Part shown: positions 35,677 through 46,835 of the stretch, one piece after another
Layout of the letters: every line of letters starts with the position of its first letter
How positions within the stretch are numbered: the stretch's first letter is position 1
NCBI RefSeq assembly: GCF_000687475.1
Contig: NC_057316.1
Coordinates: 6,634,001 to 6,698,000 of the forward strand
DNA from: Ustilaginoidea virens
Taxonomy: Eukaryota; Ascomycota; Sordariomycetes; Hypocreales; Clavicipitaceae
DNA: 64,000 nucleotides
Direction: 5' to 3'
Made by a program: the position numbers and the translations under genes
Notes under the pieces: model-generated
What the model saw: only the letters and a program-made list of their open reading frames with translations
What the model was told of the DNA's origin: nothing
Database searches by the model: none

Positions 35677-38323
35677 TGTCGTCGAGACAAGACGTGAAGT
35701 CTTGCAGCAGTAAGGGACAATTCGCGGCTTTGGTGAGCAAGGGCTCTGGTTTCCATGCATTTAAAGCACGGACATACGTACATGACCGCGGTGGGCCCCA
35801 GCCATGACTGAGAACTGCGGCATGGCAACAAGGTCAACGGCACCATGGAATCGCGCGTCGGGGCTTTCTCACCCTGTGGCGCTTAGCGGTTGGTACATAG
35901 GCAATCGATGATTCGATTTGGGAGCGGCAACCCGGCCGCCACAATGCGAGACCAGGGAAGGACAAGTTCAGCAGACCTGCATAAGCTGAAACAGCGCCCG
36001 GGCCGAGCGATTTACATGCCCATCTAGAACAAACGGGCCAATGCCGGCTCCTCGGTTACCGCGGCAGCCTTTGACCACCTCTCCGAGACCGCGCCAAAGC
36101 CATGTCTGCCGCTTCTATCGTTGCCCCGTCGCGAAGCCTCCTCGACAAGGCGGCTAATCAGGTTATAACTCAAAACGCGGCAAAATCCATCCCACAGACG
36201 GACAGGGAGCGACTTGTGCAAGGCACTCACAACGGCGGCGGCGATCGGGCATGAAAAGGGTTCATAACAGACGCGGCGTGGAAAGGAGGCGAGAAAAAAC
36301 AAATCATATCTCAAATCTCCAGGCTCCGCAAAGTCAAGGGTGACGTCCTGGCTGGTGGTAGATTGAGGCAATGTCTGGTGTTTGGGAAAACTATCGCCAC
36401 AATATTCGGGGCCGCCAGAGAACGCGGAGTTTGACACCGAGGACACCAGGGCCCGCAAGGCTACGACGCGACAAGGACGCACACGGATGCGGCAATTAGA
36501 CCCCGGCGGTATTGTTCCATGCGCAATTTCCCTTCCGCCATCTTCTTGGGCTCGGACCAAGGCCACTGATGGATGTATTTGGGTGTCTCTGGAGAACACG
36601 GGGCGGTATTGCGGCGGGAGCGGGACGCGTCATGGCATGGGAGTTGACAACAATCCAATGCTCGCGGGAAATTCCTTGGCCTTTTCTTTACCATGTCCTC
36701 TGTCTTTGCGCTCGCTATAGTTGGAAGAGGCTGAGATCTCTCTGCCTTTTTTTTTTCTTTTCTTTTCTTTTTTTTTTCCTTTATTCCCAAGCGTGTACAT
36801 GGCAGTGCCAAGCCGTCTTTGTTCGGAGATGTCGGACGAGGTGGGGACCGAGTCGGCATGGGTGGGGCCGGGCGGTTCACCGTAGGACCGGCGCTTCGGA
36901 ATGGACCGAAAAGCGGCGTTACGAATGGACGCCCGGGTCCCCAACTCGAGAAATCGGCGCTCTTTTGCCGTGCACCTCCTCCTGCGCCTGCGCCTACACC
37001 TTTTAGACTTATCGACGCCTGTCGTCTCTCAATCTTTATTCTTCAGACTAAGCCGTCGACGACCTGCGACGGTGCTTCTGGTATAAAGGCAAAGCCGCCT
37101 GCTTGCCGACAAGTATTGTCCGCCTTTCGGAATGCTCATCTTGCGCTGTCCTTCAACCAGCGTGCCATGGCAGACAGAAACTCGGACATGAACCCCCCCA
37201 CCAAGGCGCAGAGAAAACCACCCAACTTATATACCCATGGTACGGGGGTCAAGCGATGCAACACACGCCGTGTCACGTCGATTTCCCGACTGCCGCCATG
37301 GCATCCACATCCACTCCTCTGGCTCGGGGGCTCGGGGGCTCGGGAGTTGGGCGATGCTCCATGTTCGATGCTGCCTCGCAACGCCGAAAGGCTTTTTGAC
37401 AAAAAAAAAAAAAAAACGACAACTGCTAGGTGGACGGGCCGGCAGAACGTTGCATGCGATGATGACGGCAGCACTAGCGGCAGGATTCCCAATTCCAACG
37501 CATTGCGCTTCCAGAAAACGCTGCCGAGCAAGTTCAGGGGACAGGCTGCTCCGCCCTCTGCTGATTGTCCTGACCGGAAGTTGGGCGAGGCCAAACGCGC
37601 GACCGAGGATCGGCTGGCGCGGAGCCTGGGTAGCACGCGCCCATTGTCCCGAAGGACGAGATAAGGCATAGCGGGACTCGGGAGGTGGCGGCGGCCGACT
37701 GAGACAAGCCGATAGGTCTCGGGTGGGTGACGAGAGGTTGTCGCTGCTGGTCGTGACTGGTGACTGGTTGCGCAGTCGAGAATGCCGGCGGCCCAAAGAG
37801 TCCAATGACAAGTCTGGCTGCCTTGGTCCCTCGAAAGGGCGAACCCGACGGCGGAACCCGACGGACCACGGCAATAACGCATGTGACGAGGCGAAGCCAC
37901 AGCCCGGGGATTCGGATCTCAACCCAGCCAGCCGAAACTGGCGGCGTTGGGGACCCTGCTGCGCTGAACTCTCCCACATCGCGCCCGAGGCTGCTCCTCG
38001 TCCAACTTCCGTATCCGCTCTGCGTCCTTGCGCAGTTTGGACGAAAACCGCTGACCAAGGGGAAAGACAGTGGGGGGTGGGGCAGCCCAACTCCCGGATC
38101 CCGCGGCAGATGGCACGGCTTTGGATAGATGGATGGCGGTCGTCGGTTGACGCGGAGCGATGGGCCATGGTGATGCTGATGCTCAAGACGACAGTCAGCA
38201 GGACGCGAGGGGGGGGTGCTTGATGTGCTTGATTAGCGTTCGATGGATGCTTTGCCCCGATGGGCCAGGATGCTGCGCGGCAGTCAGCATCAATCGAAGC
38301 CGGTCCTCGGTGCTCGGCAGCCT

Positions 38324-38367
38324 GGCAGGGCAGGGCAGGGCAGGGCAGGGCAGGGCTGGGCTGGGCT
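38324..38367 (+). repeat. (GGCAG)n/(GGGCT)n pentanucleotide array
   Basis: Six GGCAG units pass into two or three GGGCT units. Confidence 0.9.
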
Positions 38368-38807
38368 TGCCGTTGGTGCGCGCATCGAACGGCATGATTG
38401 CGTGTCCTGGCCGAAGCGTTGAAGATGGGTTTCTTTTACTTCTTCTTTTGTGTGTGTGTGTGTTTGTGTGTGTTTTTCGACTGTTGGCCCGTCTTTCCAG
38501 CACCGCCATGTACAATGCACAATAGCAAGAGCCAATTCAAAAGCCGTGCTGCGCAAAACTCTGCCCGGCACCAACGGTCTGGTTGGCGGCACGATCTGTA
38601 CATGGCGCTGGCCCGCTCGTTGCTGGGAGGAATTGACTGGAACCAGACTGGAACCAGCACGGAACCAGCACGGAACATCTCCAGTGCTATTTTTAAGATG
38701 GGCCTGGTGGGGGATTGGCCGCCCCTGCCCCTGCCCCTGCCCCTGCCTGTAGCCGCGCCCGCAGCCCCCTCCCCTCCCCCTGCTAGGGCTTTGGGCCGGC
38801 CTTGGCG

Positions 38808-38846
38808 CACTACACACTACACACTGCACACTGCACACTGCACACC
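38808..38846 (+). repeat. (CACACTRC)n seven-to-eight-base array
   Basis: Consecutive CACTACA / CACTGCA units, about five to six copies. Confidence 0.85.
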
Positions 38847-38942
38847 GCACCAGACCCCTCACCTCGTGCTGCCGGACGCGGGTGCGTACTCCGTACCGAG
38901 AGAAGGATCCCCGCCCGGTCCGGACACGACCCGACCCGACCC

Positions 38943-38968
38943 GAGCTGAGCTGAGCTGAGCTGAGCTG
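38943..38968 (+). repeat. (GAGCT)5 array
   Basis: Five tandem GAGCT units; it follows a short (CGACC)n run. Confidence 0.9.
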
Positions 38969-39034
38969 ATGGTAAAAAAGCGCGCCCCTTCCCCTTCTCT
39001 GCCAGCCGCGCCTGCGGGCTCGTATTACACGTTC

Positions 39035-39078
39035 CATGGCGCATGGCGCATGGCGCATGGCACATGGCACATGGCACC
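39035..39078 (+). repeat. (ATGGCRC)n seven-base array
   Basis: Six tandem units, the first three ATGGCGC and the later ones ATGGCAC. Confidence 0.9.
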
Positions 39079-39249
39079 TGCCGGCGGAGAGCCCTGCTGG
39101 TCCTGGCCCGTATTTCCTTCACGTCATTTGCTGGCCGCGCTAGACCAGTCCCCCCCCCGAGCAGGGCAGACGTAGCCATCGTCAACCTCCTTCCTTACTT
39201 GGTACGGCACGGCACGTTGACGCCCAGCCGCAGTCAATCCTTTGTTCCG

Positions 39250-39285
39250 TCTGGTCTGGTCTGGTCTGGTCTGGTCTGGTCTGGT
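39250..39285 (+). repeat. (CTGGT)7 array
   Basis: Seven perfect pentanucleotide units. Confidence 0.92.
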
Positions 39286-39980
39286 GGCGACATTTTTCCC
39301 AATCCGTTTTCCCCAAATCCAGACCAGTTGAAATCCTCCCTTCCAACCCCCCCCCAAGGCCGGGGGAAAATGGGCCTGGCATTGATTTCTTCAGCCTGCT
39401 GCTGGCCCCCCCCCCCCCTTTGCGCCTGAACAGGAACCAGACCACGATGCACTGACTAATACGGCGTCGGCCGACCCTTACACCCGACACCTGATAGCGA
39501 CCACTCATCCCCAACTCGACTTGGTCCTTGCTGAACAAGCACCAGCCCAGCCCAGCCCAGCCCCTCCTCTCATAGATACGTCATGGCCGCCCAGCCGGCA
39601 GATGGATCTACAGGAACCCCTTCTCCCATGTTGCCCGCTGGTTTTTGTTACCGTTGACTCCTGTTTTTATCGTTTTCTCCTTTGCCCGCCCCACTTTCCC
39701 TCCACCGATTGATCCGGGGTGCCCGAGAACGAGGAGGCGGGTTCTTTGTTTCTGACAACGGCACAAGGTTTGCTTGCTGGCTGGACGCGCCGATGCACGA
39801 ACCCCCCTGCTCACATTCGCATGTGGGAAACGTACCGAGTATATGTAAATGTAATTGTTCCCATGGCGCGACCGCGCATGCAAGCCGTGGCCGCTGGTCA
39901 TTCCAGAACCCTGGCCGCGCGCACTCGCATATGGGACGGTGCATCCGTTCAGCTTCAGCTCAAGAATCTCTTTGCCAAGT

Positions 39981-40048
39981 CCTGTCCTGTCCTGTCCTGT
40001 CCTGTCCTGCCCTGCCCTGCCCTGCCCTGCCCTGCCCTGCCCTGCCCT
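39981..40048 (+). repeat. (CCTGT)n/(CCTGC)n compound array
   Basis: Five CCTGT units pass directly into about eight CCTGC units. The change is clean, so a single T/C difference has spread through half of the array. Confidence 0.92.
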
Positions 40049-40394
40049 TGGGCCAGGGCAGCAGATCCTTGGCCATGTCATCATCATCCAGCCGCCTCCC
40101 GTGAAGCCCTGCCCGTTCGAACTTGGCCATCAAAGGCACATCATCCGCATCCCGCATCCCGCCCGCACGCGATGGAGCCTGGCCACACCTTTCGGAAACC
40201 AGCCAACATGGTGTGCCAGCACAGCCAAGGTTTGATAAAAAAAAAAGGAGAAAAAAAAAGAAGAAAAAAAAAACCTCCCTTGCGGCTGAGCCGTGGCCAT
40301 ATGCACGCCTCTAAAAGGAAAATACAGGACGGGCTGCGAGTTGTTCGCGACTCACCGTCCACGCAACCCCCATACCACACGTACTACTGCGTAC

Positions 40395-40438
40395 CACGTC
40401 CACGCCCACGCCCACGCCCACGTCCACGTCCACGTCCC
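40395..40438 (+). repeat. (CCACGY)n six-base array
   Basis: Seven units alternating in blocks CCACGT, CCACGC, CCACGT. Confidence 0.9.
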
Positions 40439-40458
40439 CGCCGGCGGAAATCAAGAAT

Positions 40459-40482
40459 CCCCCCCCCCCCCCCCCCCCCCCC
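40459..40482 (+). repeat. C24 homopolymer
   Basis: 24 consecutive C in gene-free DNA. Confidence 0.9.
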
Positions 40483-42033
40483 AGGCCGCGTCAGACGCAT
40501 CACATCCAAGGTGCGACATTGCAAAGTCCGTGCTACCGCCTGCTGCTTCGCGTTGCTGAGCTCGAGCTCCAAGTGCTGCGGTACATGTAGTCCGTAATGA
40601 GCGCGTCGACGGGGTCGGGGGGGTAGCGTAGCGCAGGCCGCAGCCACCAGACGCAACGCAGCACAAGCCCCGTTACGGAGCACTTGCACTTGGAGTCAGG
40701 CGTCCTCCCCTCAGCCGTCCATGCCGTCGTCGTCGTCGTCGTCGTCTTGCTGATCGATGAGGGCGAGGGCGCCAGCCAGCAGATGGACTCGTGGAGCACC
40801 CCAAAGTCCATGGCAGTTGACGTTGACGCCAACCCGCAGATGACGGATATCATGATGGTAGCAGTAGCAGCCTAGGAAGGTCAAGTGGTGATGGAAGCTT
40901 TGAGGGGGCACCTGGGGTCAGTCAGTCAGCCCGCAGGCAGGTCCCGCTGCGCCGTGGCACGGTGTAGAACGCTGGAGCCCCCCGCCGCCGCCCCCTGCCA
41001 ACCCCCCCCCTCCTTCCTCTGCAAGCCCGCTAGCACCTAGGTGGGGCCAAGCTCCCCAGGGGCCAAGCTCCCCAGCCAGCTCCAGCTGCCCCGGTCGACG
41101 GAACGTGCTCGCTCGCTTGGGCGTGCCGCGCGTTGCTCGTACCAGATCCACCGGGGCCCACATCTGCTCGCCCAGTGGGTGGCAAGGGGTAAAGCGAATT
41201 CCGACTGGAGCCTGGCCGGTTGCTAAACGCTGCCACTTGCCACCACCACTACCACCACCACCACCAGAAGCAGCAGCAGCACCACCACCACCACCACCAC
41301 CACACCAGCTCAATCGAGAACCGAAAAAGGAACGTAACCATGGTTGGTCAGACCAGGCTGGTTGGTCGCATTGCTTGGCAGCTGGCCGAGTTGCTCGAGC
41401 CTGCCCCGAGCTAGAAACGTTGATAAGCAGTCCGCGGCCCGTGGTCCGTGGTCCGTGTTCTGTGGTCTGTGGTCCGTGGCCAGCCAGCCAGCCAGCCAGC
41501 CAGTTGCCTCCTTTCTCAACGGCAGCCCCCCCAGAAGGACCGCCAGAAAAAGACTTGGGAAAAACGTCAAACTGCTGCCAGCAGAAATCGACTTGACCGC
41601 CAGACTCCTCCTCGTCACAGCTCCCGTCGCGCCTCGGCAATTCACCACCCACCCTCCCGCATCGTGTCGGCAGAAACATTCCATCACAAAGAAACCAGCA
41701 ACGAAAAAACCGAAGCGAGGGCTGGTCCTGCCAGGGCCGGGCCAACCCAAGTACAAGTTTTCCCTTTGATACAGCCCTTTTGCAGCCGCCAGACCAGAGC
41801 CCACCGACAACAAAAACACCGACACCCTCTTGCCGTGCCGTCCTCCGTCCAGCGGCCCGTCTCTTTTCTTTGTCGGGCACGAACACAAAGACACAAGGGA
41901 CAGCCTGGAAGTCGTACAAACAAAGCCCTGCATTTTCCCGGTATTTCATCTACCGAACCCAAACCCTCCATCAACCCACCCAGCCTCGTCAAAGAGATAC
42001 TCGGTCGAGGGTTCTCGAGAACCTCGCTCCACC

Positions 42034-42637
42034 ATGTCCATCTTTTCGTCGCTCAGAAAGAGTCGCCAGCAGGCCAAGGAACACAACGCCAAGGCGGCCG
42101 AGCAGAAGAAGAAGGAAGAGGCCACGGTTCCGTACAAGCATGTCCCCACGCACGCCGCCACGGATGCCTTCGCAAGCGCCCCGCCGAGCTGGAGAGAGGC
42201 CGATCGACCCCGAATCCTCGAGCAGAACCGCAGACGGAGCTCCATGATGGCCAGCGGCCACCACATGAACATGCCCGGCGTGCCGCGCGTCGGCAGCAGC
42301 CTCTCCCGGGTTTCCTACCCCGGCCAGGGCGTCAGTCCCATGGTCCGCATGTCTCGAGCCCACAGCTACGTGGGTGTTTCGCCCTATCCGGCCGGTGCTC
42401 GCGACAGCCAGGAAATCATGTACTCGGCTCCGGACGTGGCCTACCTACCGCAACTGTCGCTCAAGGGGAAGGAGGTTCCTCGCGCTTACGACCCGCAGCG
42501 CATCAGCCCGGCTTCAAGCAAAGGTGGGCTTTTTTTCTTCCTTTTCTCGTCGAGGAGAGACACCCTCCCCCCCATCCCCATCCCTCCCCGCAGCTGCTGT
42601 CTGGCCAAGGCTGACCAAAGACTGACTCAACAACGGG

Positions 42638-42669
<32 letters not shown>

Positions 42670-43735
42670 AGGTGAACCTTCTCCCGTGGAAAGCTTCAGC
42701 GGCTCAAACAGTTCCCAGGACGAACTCGAGATGAAGCCTTGCAAACCCACGCCCCGGACCCCTGAAGGAGGGACTGCGCATCGTTTGCACCCGAGCCATG
42801 CTCGCCGAAAGTCGGATGCTTCCGTCAGCCGGCACGCCTCGCCGAGCCCAGTCAAAACCCAGCACACGAGCCTCTCGCGCGACTCGCGCCCGCCGCCGTC
42901 GACCAGAGGCTTCGGACACATTCCTGCCAGCGCTTCTGTGCCGCCGGTCATGGCGGGCATCTTGCCTGGCTCTCTGTCGTCTCAGCATCTGTCGCCTCAG
43001 CATCTGTCGCCTCAGCATCTGTCGCCTCAGCATCTGTCGCCTCAGCATCTGTCCCCCCAGCATCTGTCCCCCCAGCATCTGTCCCCCCAGCATCTGTCGC
43101 CTCAGCATCTGTCCCCCCAGCATCTGTCCCCCCAGCATGCTACTGCTACCGGCCAAAGCGGGGGCAGTACGCCATCACCTACGAATACCCTTGCGCCGTC
43201 ATCACGTCAGGGCTCTGCTTCGTCCCTTGTCGGTCTCTCCCACACTACAACCACGAAACCTGCAGCTGCAGCCAACCCGCTCTCGTCCACATCAAACAGG
43301 CACGACCACTCTTGGAGCTGGGCGGTCCCATCCGAGCCAGCGTCGGACTTTGCATCCTCGGCGGCCGTTGGCAACGGAGCTGGGAGCTCGGACGAATCTG
43401 GTGCAGGTATGGCCTATGCCGGGCGACCGCAGCCCGGATTCGGCCAAAGGCAGCCCGCAAAGCCGAACCGACAGCAAGACACGGGTCTCGTCAAGCAGAA
43501 TGTGTGGGGTGCGCAAGATGCCGTCACCCCACCCCCGCGTGTGGACCACAGCCGGATGCCGCCTCTAGCAGCACCCGAACATCTCGTCAATGTGTTTCCC
43601 GAGGAGGCAGGATACGACGTGATGCCACCGCCGGGCGGCGACAACAAGGTGCACAAATCCAGCGGCGGCAGGCTTGTAAAGAAGAAGAAGGCCCAGCGAT
43701 GGTCCAACGCAAAGACACCAGCAGTTGCCGCGTAG
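42034..43735 (+). CDS. Disordered Ser/Pro-rich protein with ten QHLSP repeats, two exons
   Basis: Exons 42034-42523 and 42672-43735; donor GTGGGC, acceptor AACAG after an A31 run; 517 residues. The N-terminus MSIFSSLRKSRQQAKEHNAK and the block VPYKHVPTHAATDAFASAPP look conserved and are probably a fungal family signature. The region RPRILEQNRRRSSMM follows. The rest is low complexity, dominated by Ser, Pro, Gly and His. Residues ~268-317 are ten tandem QHLSP units. The C-terminus is basic (SGGRLVKKKKAQRWSNAK). Many SP and RRxS sites suggest proline-directed and basophilic kinase phosphorylation. I do not recognise a named function; a cell-cortex or signalling scaffold role would be a guess. 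Confidence 0.8.
42638..42668 (+). repeat. A31 homopolymer abutting a splice acceptor
   Basis: 31 A immediately precede the CAG acceptor of the gene at 42034-43735, where a pyrimidine tract would normally be expected. Confidence 0.9.
42983..43132 (+). repeat. 15-bp coding minisatellite, 10 copies
   Basis: Ten exact-length units encode QHLSP. Two unit variants occur, ending TCGCCT or TCCCCC, in the order four of the first, three of the second, one of the first, two of the second. Both variants are synonymous. Confidence 0.95.
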
Positions 43736-44607
43736 CTGGCTTAACAGCTGTCCCGAGAAAAAAAAAAAGATATCTCTCACGGAGCAGATGAAGAGCAAAG
43801 CCTGCTGCTCCTTTTGGTTTTCTGTTTCACGGAGTAAACCTGGCGTTTGCTTCGATTTTTGTTCTGCTCGAAAACTCGGCACGGCGACTCGCAGCTCCGG
43901 TGGCGATGGCGGACGTTTGCGAAGCTTGGGTCTTGGCTCGTCGCCAGCTGCATTTCCTTTCCCTTTGCGTCATGCTTTCCTACTTTTACGACTCACGACT
44001 AATGGTATAGAAGCGGCGAGGCGTGGATTCTTGTATTCCTGAATCGATTTCTCTTTGATAATCTTTGACGGCCATGTCTTGGCATCTGCCGAGACCTCAT
44101 GCGCGGGGTCTTTTTTTTTTTCCCCCTTTTTTTCTCTTCTCACAATATACACTGGCATAGATGTAACTCGTGTCCTATGAGCCGAATAAGAATGGTACAT
44201 AGCAAGGGTGAACGCGAAGGCGTCGTGCGCAATTCAAACAAGGCAGACTACGCGAATGATGTTTGTCACCCGTTGCTTCGAGTGCATGCAGGGTGATTAG
44301 GACCCAGCTGTGCTGGACAAGACGCGGTATTGACGCCTCATAACGATGCTGGATATTGGACTTTACAAACGAACAAGGGAATTGGCACCTCGTAACAGGC
44401 TGGATATTGGGCTTCACCTCGAGCTCAGCTACTGTCAGCCATACAGTCGAGGCCGCGAGGCAGACCTCGACAGCTGGCTGACTGAACTCGCGCCCGGGGC
44501 ACTTGGCAACCACTGCCTAGGAGGTATATAACGGCCTTTCCGGCATTTCTTGGCCCTTTCACACAACCATCACCTACATCTTCACTTGCGAATCTCTCCG
44601 CCACGAC
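43736..44607. promoter_or_regulatory. Intergenic with a TATA box near its end
   Basis: No supported gene in most of it. A GGATATTGG motif occurs twice (about 44351 and 44402), each time followed within a few bases by CTT and preceded by a CTCGTAACAGG/CTCATAACGAT-like stretch. A TATATAA box lies at 44525-44531, 77 bp before the ATG at 44608. Confidence 0.5.
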
Positions 44608-45225
44608 ATGCAGCGCGCTGGTGCAGAATCACCCTCATTTATCAACGATTCTCCGACGGCTTTGACGGCTTCCGGCCAGAGCACAAGTCACCCCAGGGAA
44701 GGTTTTCACCCGGCACTCGGGGCTTTCCTCCCCGGATCATCAAGTAGAGGCCAGGCACCAGCAAGGAATGTAGAGCTGTATAGCCCTCTAGGGTATTTGA
44801 CACATGGATTTATGCAAGTTGGCTCAAGTCAACAGCCCATTCCCCCAGCCTTGGATATGATTTCAAGCTCCACTGAGGCTAGCAGGATGGCCCCCCCACC
44901 CACCCACTTGGCGGCCCTTGCCGATAATGTTTCACTCTTCGACCATCACCTTGACCACCTTGACCCGCAGAAAGATTCTGCCGCCAGTGACCGTTATTGG
45001 CTGCACACTCAGGGTCCTCTGCCTGCGACCCAATCTTACTCAATGCTTCCCTCTCCCGGCGTCGCATCGCCAGCTGTTCGCACTCGGCCAAGACTTGTCG
45101 GTCGCTTCGCTTCAGATCACGCCCCTCGAGCTGTGAATTGTCATGACGCTCCTTTTCTCTCTGCAGTAATTGCCATTTCTCAAGCTCGCATGCCTCAGCC
45201 GACGCTCATGACGCCGCATCGTTGA
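44608..45225 (+). CDS. Doubtful ORF, hypothetical Ser/Pro-rich protein
   Basis: A 205-codon open frame with no introns. Supporting it: a TATATAA box 77 bp upstream, a C/A-rich leader ending in CCACGACATG, and its position just upstream of ALG5. Against it: no recognisable domain, a composition (Ser, Pro, Ala, His) typical of random GC-rich frames, and only 115 bp to the ALG5 start codon. It may instead be leader sequence. No signal peptide or membrane segment. Confidence 0.3.
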   Translation: MQRAGAESPSFINDSPTALTASGQSTSHPREGFHPALGAFLPGSSSRGQAPARNVELYSPLGYLTHGFMQVGSSQQPIPPALDMISSSTEASRMAPPPTHLAALADNVSLFDHHLDHLDPQKDSAASDRYWLHTQGPLPATQSYSMLPSPGVASPAVRTRPRLVGRFASDHAPRAVNCHDAPFLSAVIAISQARMPQPTLMTPHR

Positions 45226-45340
45226 AACAGCTGCTTTCCAACTATTTGCATACTGCCTCGACTCCTGCCCAGGTCCGGCTTATGCTCCCCTTCCGAGCTG
45301 CCCCACGACGCCGCACGCCCTGTCTGTCCGTTGAGATACC

Positions 45341-46835
45341 ATGATATCCTCGAACCTGGCAGCTCCTCTGCAGCAGCTGTGGTCGTGGATTCAAGCGACC
45401 CCGGTTCACCTCCTTCTGGCGTGCGTTATCCTGCTGATCCTATCCGGCCTCGCTTTAGTATGTCGCTTCCCACTAGGCCCCCCCCCTCCGTCTCTGCCGC
45501 ACTGCTTTCTGTGCTTTGTTAGCAAAAACTTGCGCAGCTTATGCCACCGAAAATGTCCTAGCTCTTCCCCCTTCTCCACCTCGTTGCCCCGAAGCCGCGG
45601 CCGGTCATTCCCTGTGAGAAGACGTACGTCACCTCCTCCCCGACGGGACGACCGACTGCTCCGAGACAGCTGCCGTGCTGGTATGATCGCTGGTTGGCCG
45701 AGCGCCGGCTCGAGGAGAAGAGACGGGATGGCCCGCACGGGGCGCCTCGCACCGCCGATACTTGCACCATCGAGCCCGCCGAGGTGCGGCTGAGCGTCGT
45801 GTTTCCGGCCTACAATGAGGAAAAGCGGATAAGACCGACGCTGGAGGAAGCTGTGGATTACCTGGACAAGCACATAGGTCGGGACAAGTCGGCCAGGGCA
45901 TCGCTCCCCCTCGGCCCCGGCGCCAGACGGCACCACCACTGCGCCAGCTCGGCATCTGCTGCGACGACGACCAGCAAAGAGCCCGGCGGCTACGAGATTC
46001 TGATTGTCAACGACGGAAGCAGCGACAAGACGGTCGAGGTAGCCTTGGACTTTGCCGGAGAGCACGGTCTCGACGACATTCTCCGGGTCGTCACCTTGGT
46101 CAAAAACAGAGGCAAGGGCGGTGGTGTTACGCATGGGCTGCGCCACGTCAGGGGCGCATACGTGCTGTTTGCAGATGCCGACGGCGCGTCCAGGTTCAGC
46201 GACGTGGCCAAGCTGATGGAAGGATGCGAAGAGGTCGTGGACGGCTCTCTCCGCGGCGTTGCCATTGGCAGTCGCGCCCATCTGGTCGGCAGCGAGGCCG
46301 TAGTCAAGGTACGCAGCGCCTTTGCATCTTGCCGTCAAAAACCTCCCACTTCTCCCCCCCCCTCCCCCCTTCCTTTGCCCCCGTCCAAGTCGCTTCCAGG
46401 CCCGAGGTTTGCTCACCACAAACGCACCGCCAGCGCTCCGCCCTCCGCAACTTTCTCATGCGCTCCTTTCACCTGGTGCTCACCATCCTCACCCCGCCCG
46501 CCACGTCGCGCATCCGCGACACGCAGTGCGGCTTCAAGCTATTCACGCGCGAGTCGCTCCCCGACATCGTCCCCTACATGCACACCGAGGGCTGGATCTT
46601 CGACATTGAGATGCTCATGCTGGCCGAGTCGGCGCCCGCCACGCCCGTGATTGGCAGCGACGGGAGTGTTATCGGCACCAGCCCCGGCATCAAGGTGGCC
46701 GAAGTGCCCATCGAGTGGCACGAGGTGGGCGGCAGCAAGCTGAACGTCCTCCAGGACAGCGTCAAGATGGCCCTTGGGCTGGCAGTCTTGCGGGCCAGCT
46801 GGATGATGGGTGTGTACAGACGGCGGCTGACGTGA
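45341..46835 (+). CDS. ALG5: Dolichyl-phosphate beta-glucosyltransferase ALG5, three exons
   Basis: Exons 45341-45457, 45562-46308 and 46434-46835 give 421 residues. The N-terminal hydrophobic anchor (VHLLLACVILLILSGLALLF) spans the exon 1-2 junction, followed by HLVAPKPRPVIPCEKTY. The GT2 catalytic core has LSVVFPAYNEEKRIRPTLEE, EILIVNDGSSDKT, VKNRGKGGGVTHGLRHVRG, the DxD motif in VLFADADGASRF, then DTQCGFKLFTRES, HTEGWIFDIEMLMLAE and VPIEWHEVGGSKLN. ALG5 makes dolichyl-phosphate-glucose at the ER, the donor for the last glucose additions to the N-glycan precursor. An Ala/His/Gly-rich insert (~residues 185-215) before EILIVND makes it longer than the ~334-residue yeast enzyme. Convergent with ERG1. 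Confidence 0.96.

Larger units (their letters stand above)
35677..42033. other. 6.4 kb without a supported gene, rich in tandem repeats
   Basis: Open frames here are long only because the sequence is GC-rich. None has family resemblance or believable splice structure. Short tandem repeats concentrate between 38.3 and 40.5 kb and are listed separately. C-runs occur at 39403-39418 and C24 at 40459-40482. CAC- and CAG-rich stretches lie at 41240-41305, and (CAGC)n at about 41480-41503. The last ~350 bp are A/C-rich and C/T-rich, as in a long 5' leader for the gene starting at 42034. A long non-coding RNA cannot be excluded. Confidence 0.55.

Noticed and set aside
36819..37664. Long open frames on both strands at 36.8-38.2 kb
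   Set aside because: Composition is that of random GC-rich sequence, frames overlap on both strands, no domain or splice structure is recognisable.
38324..40482. CRISPR-like array or telomere-like repeat
   Set aside because: Repeats are different short microsatellites with no spacers, and none matches the TTAGGG-type fungal telomere unit.
41830..42033. Upstream extension of the QHLSP-repeat protein
   Set aside because: The frame is open upstream, but the conserved-looking start MSIFSSLRKSRQQAK with a CACC context at 42034 is better; upstream sequence looks like leader.
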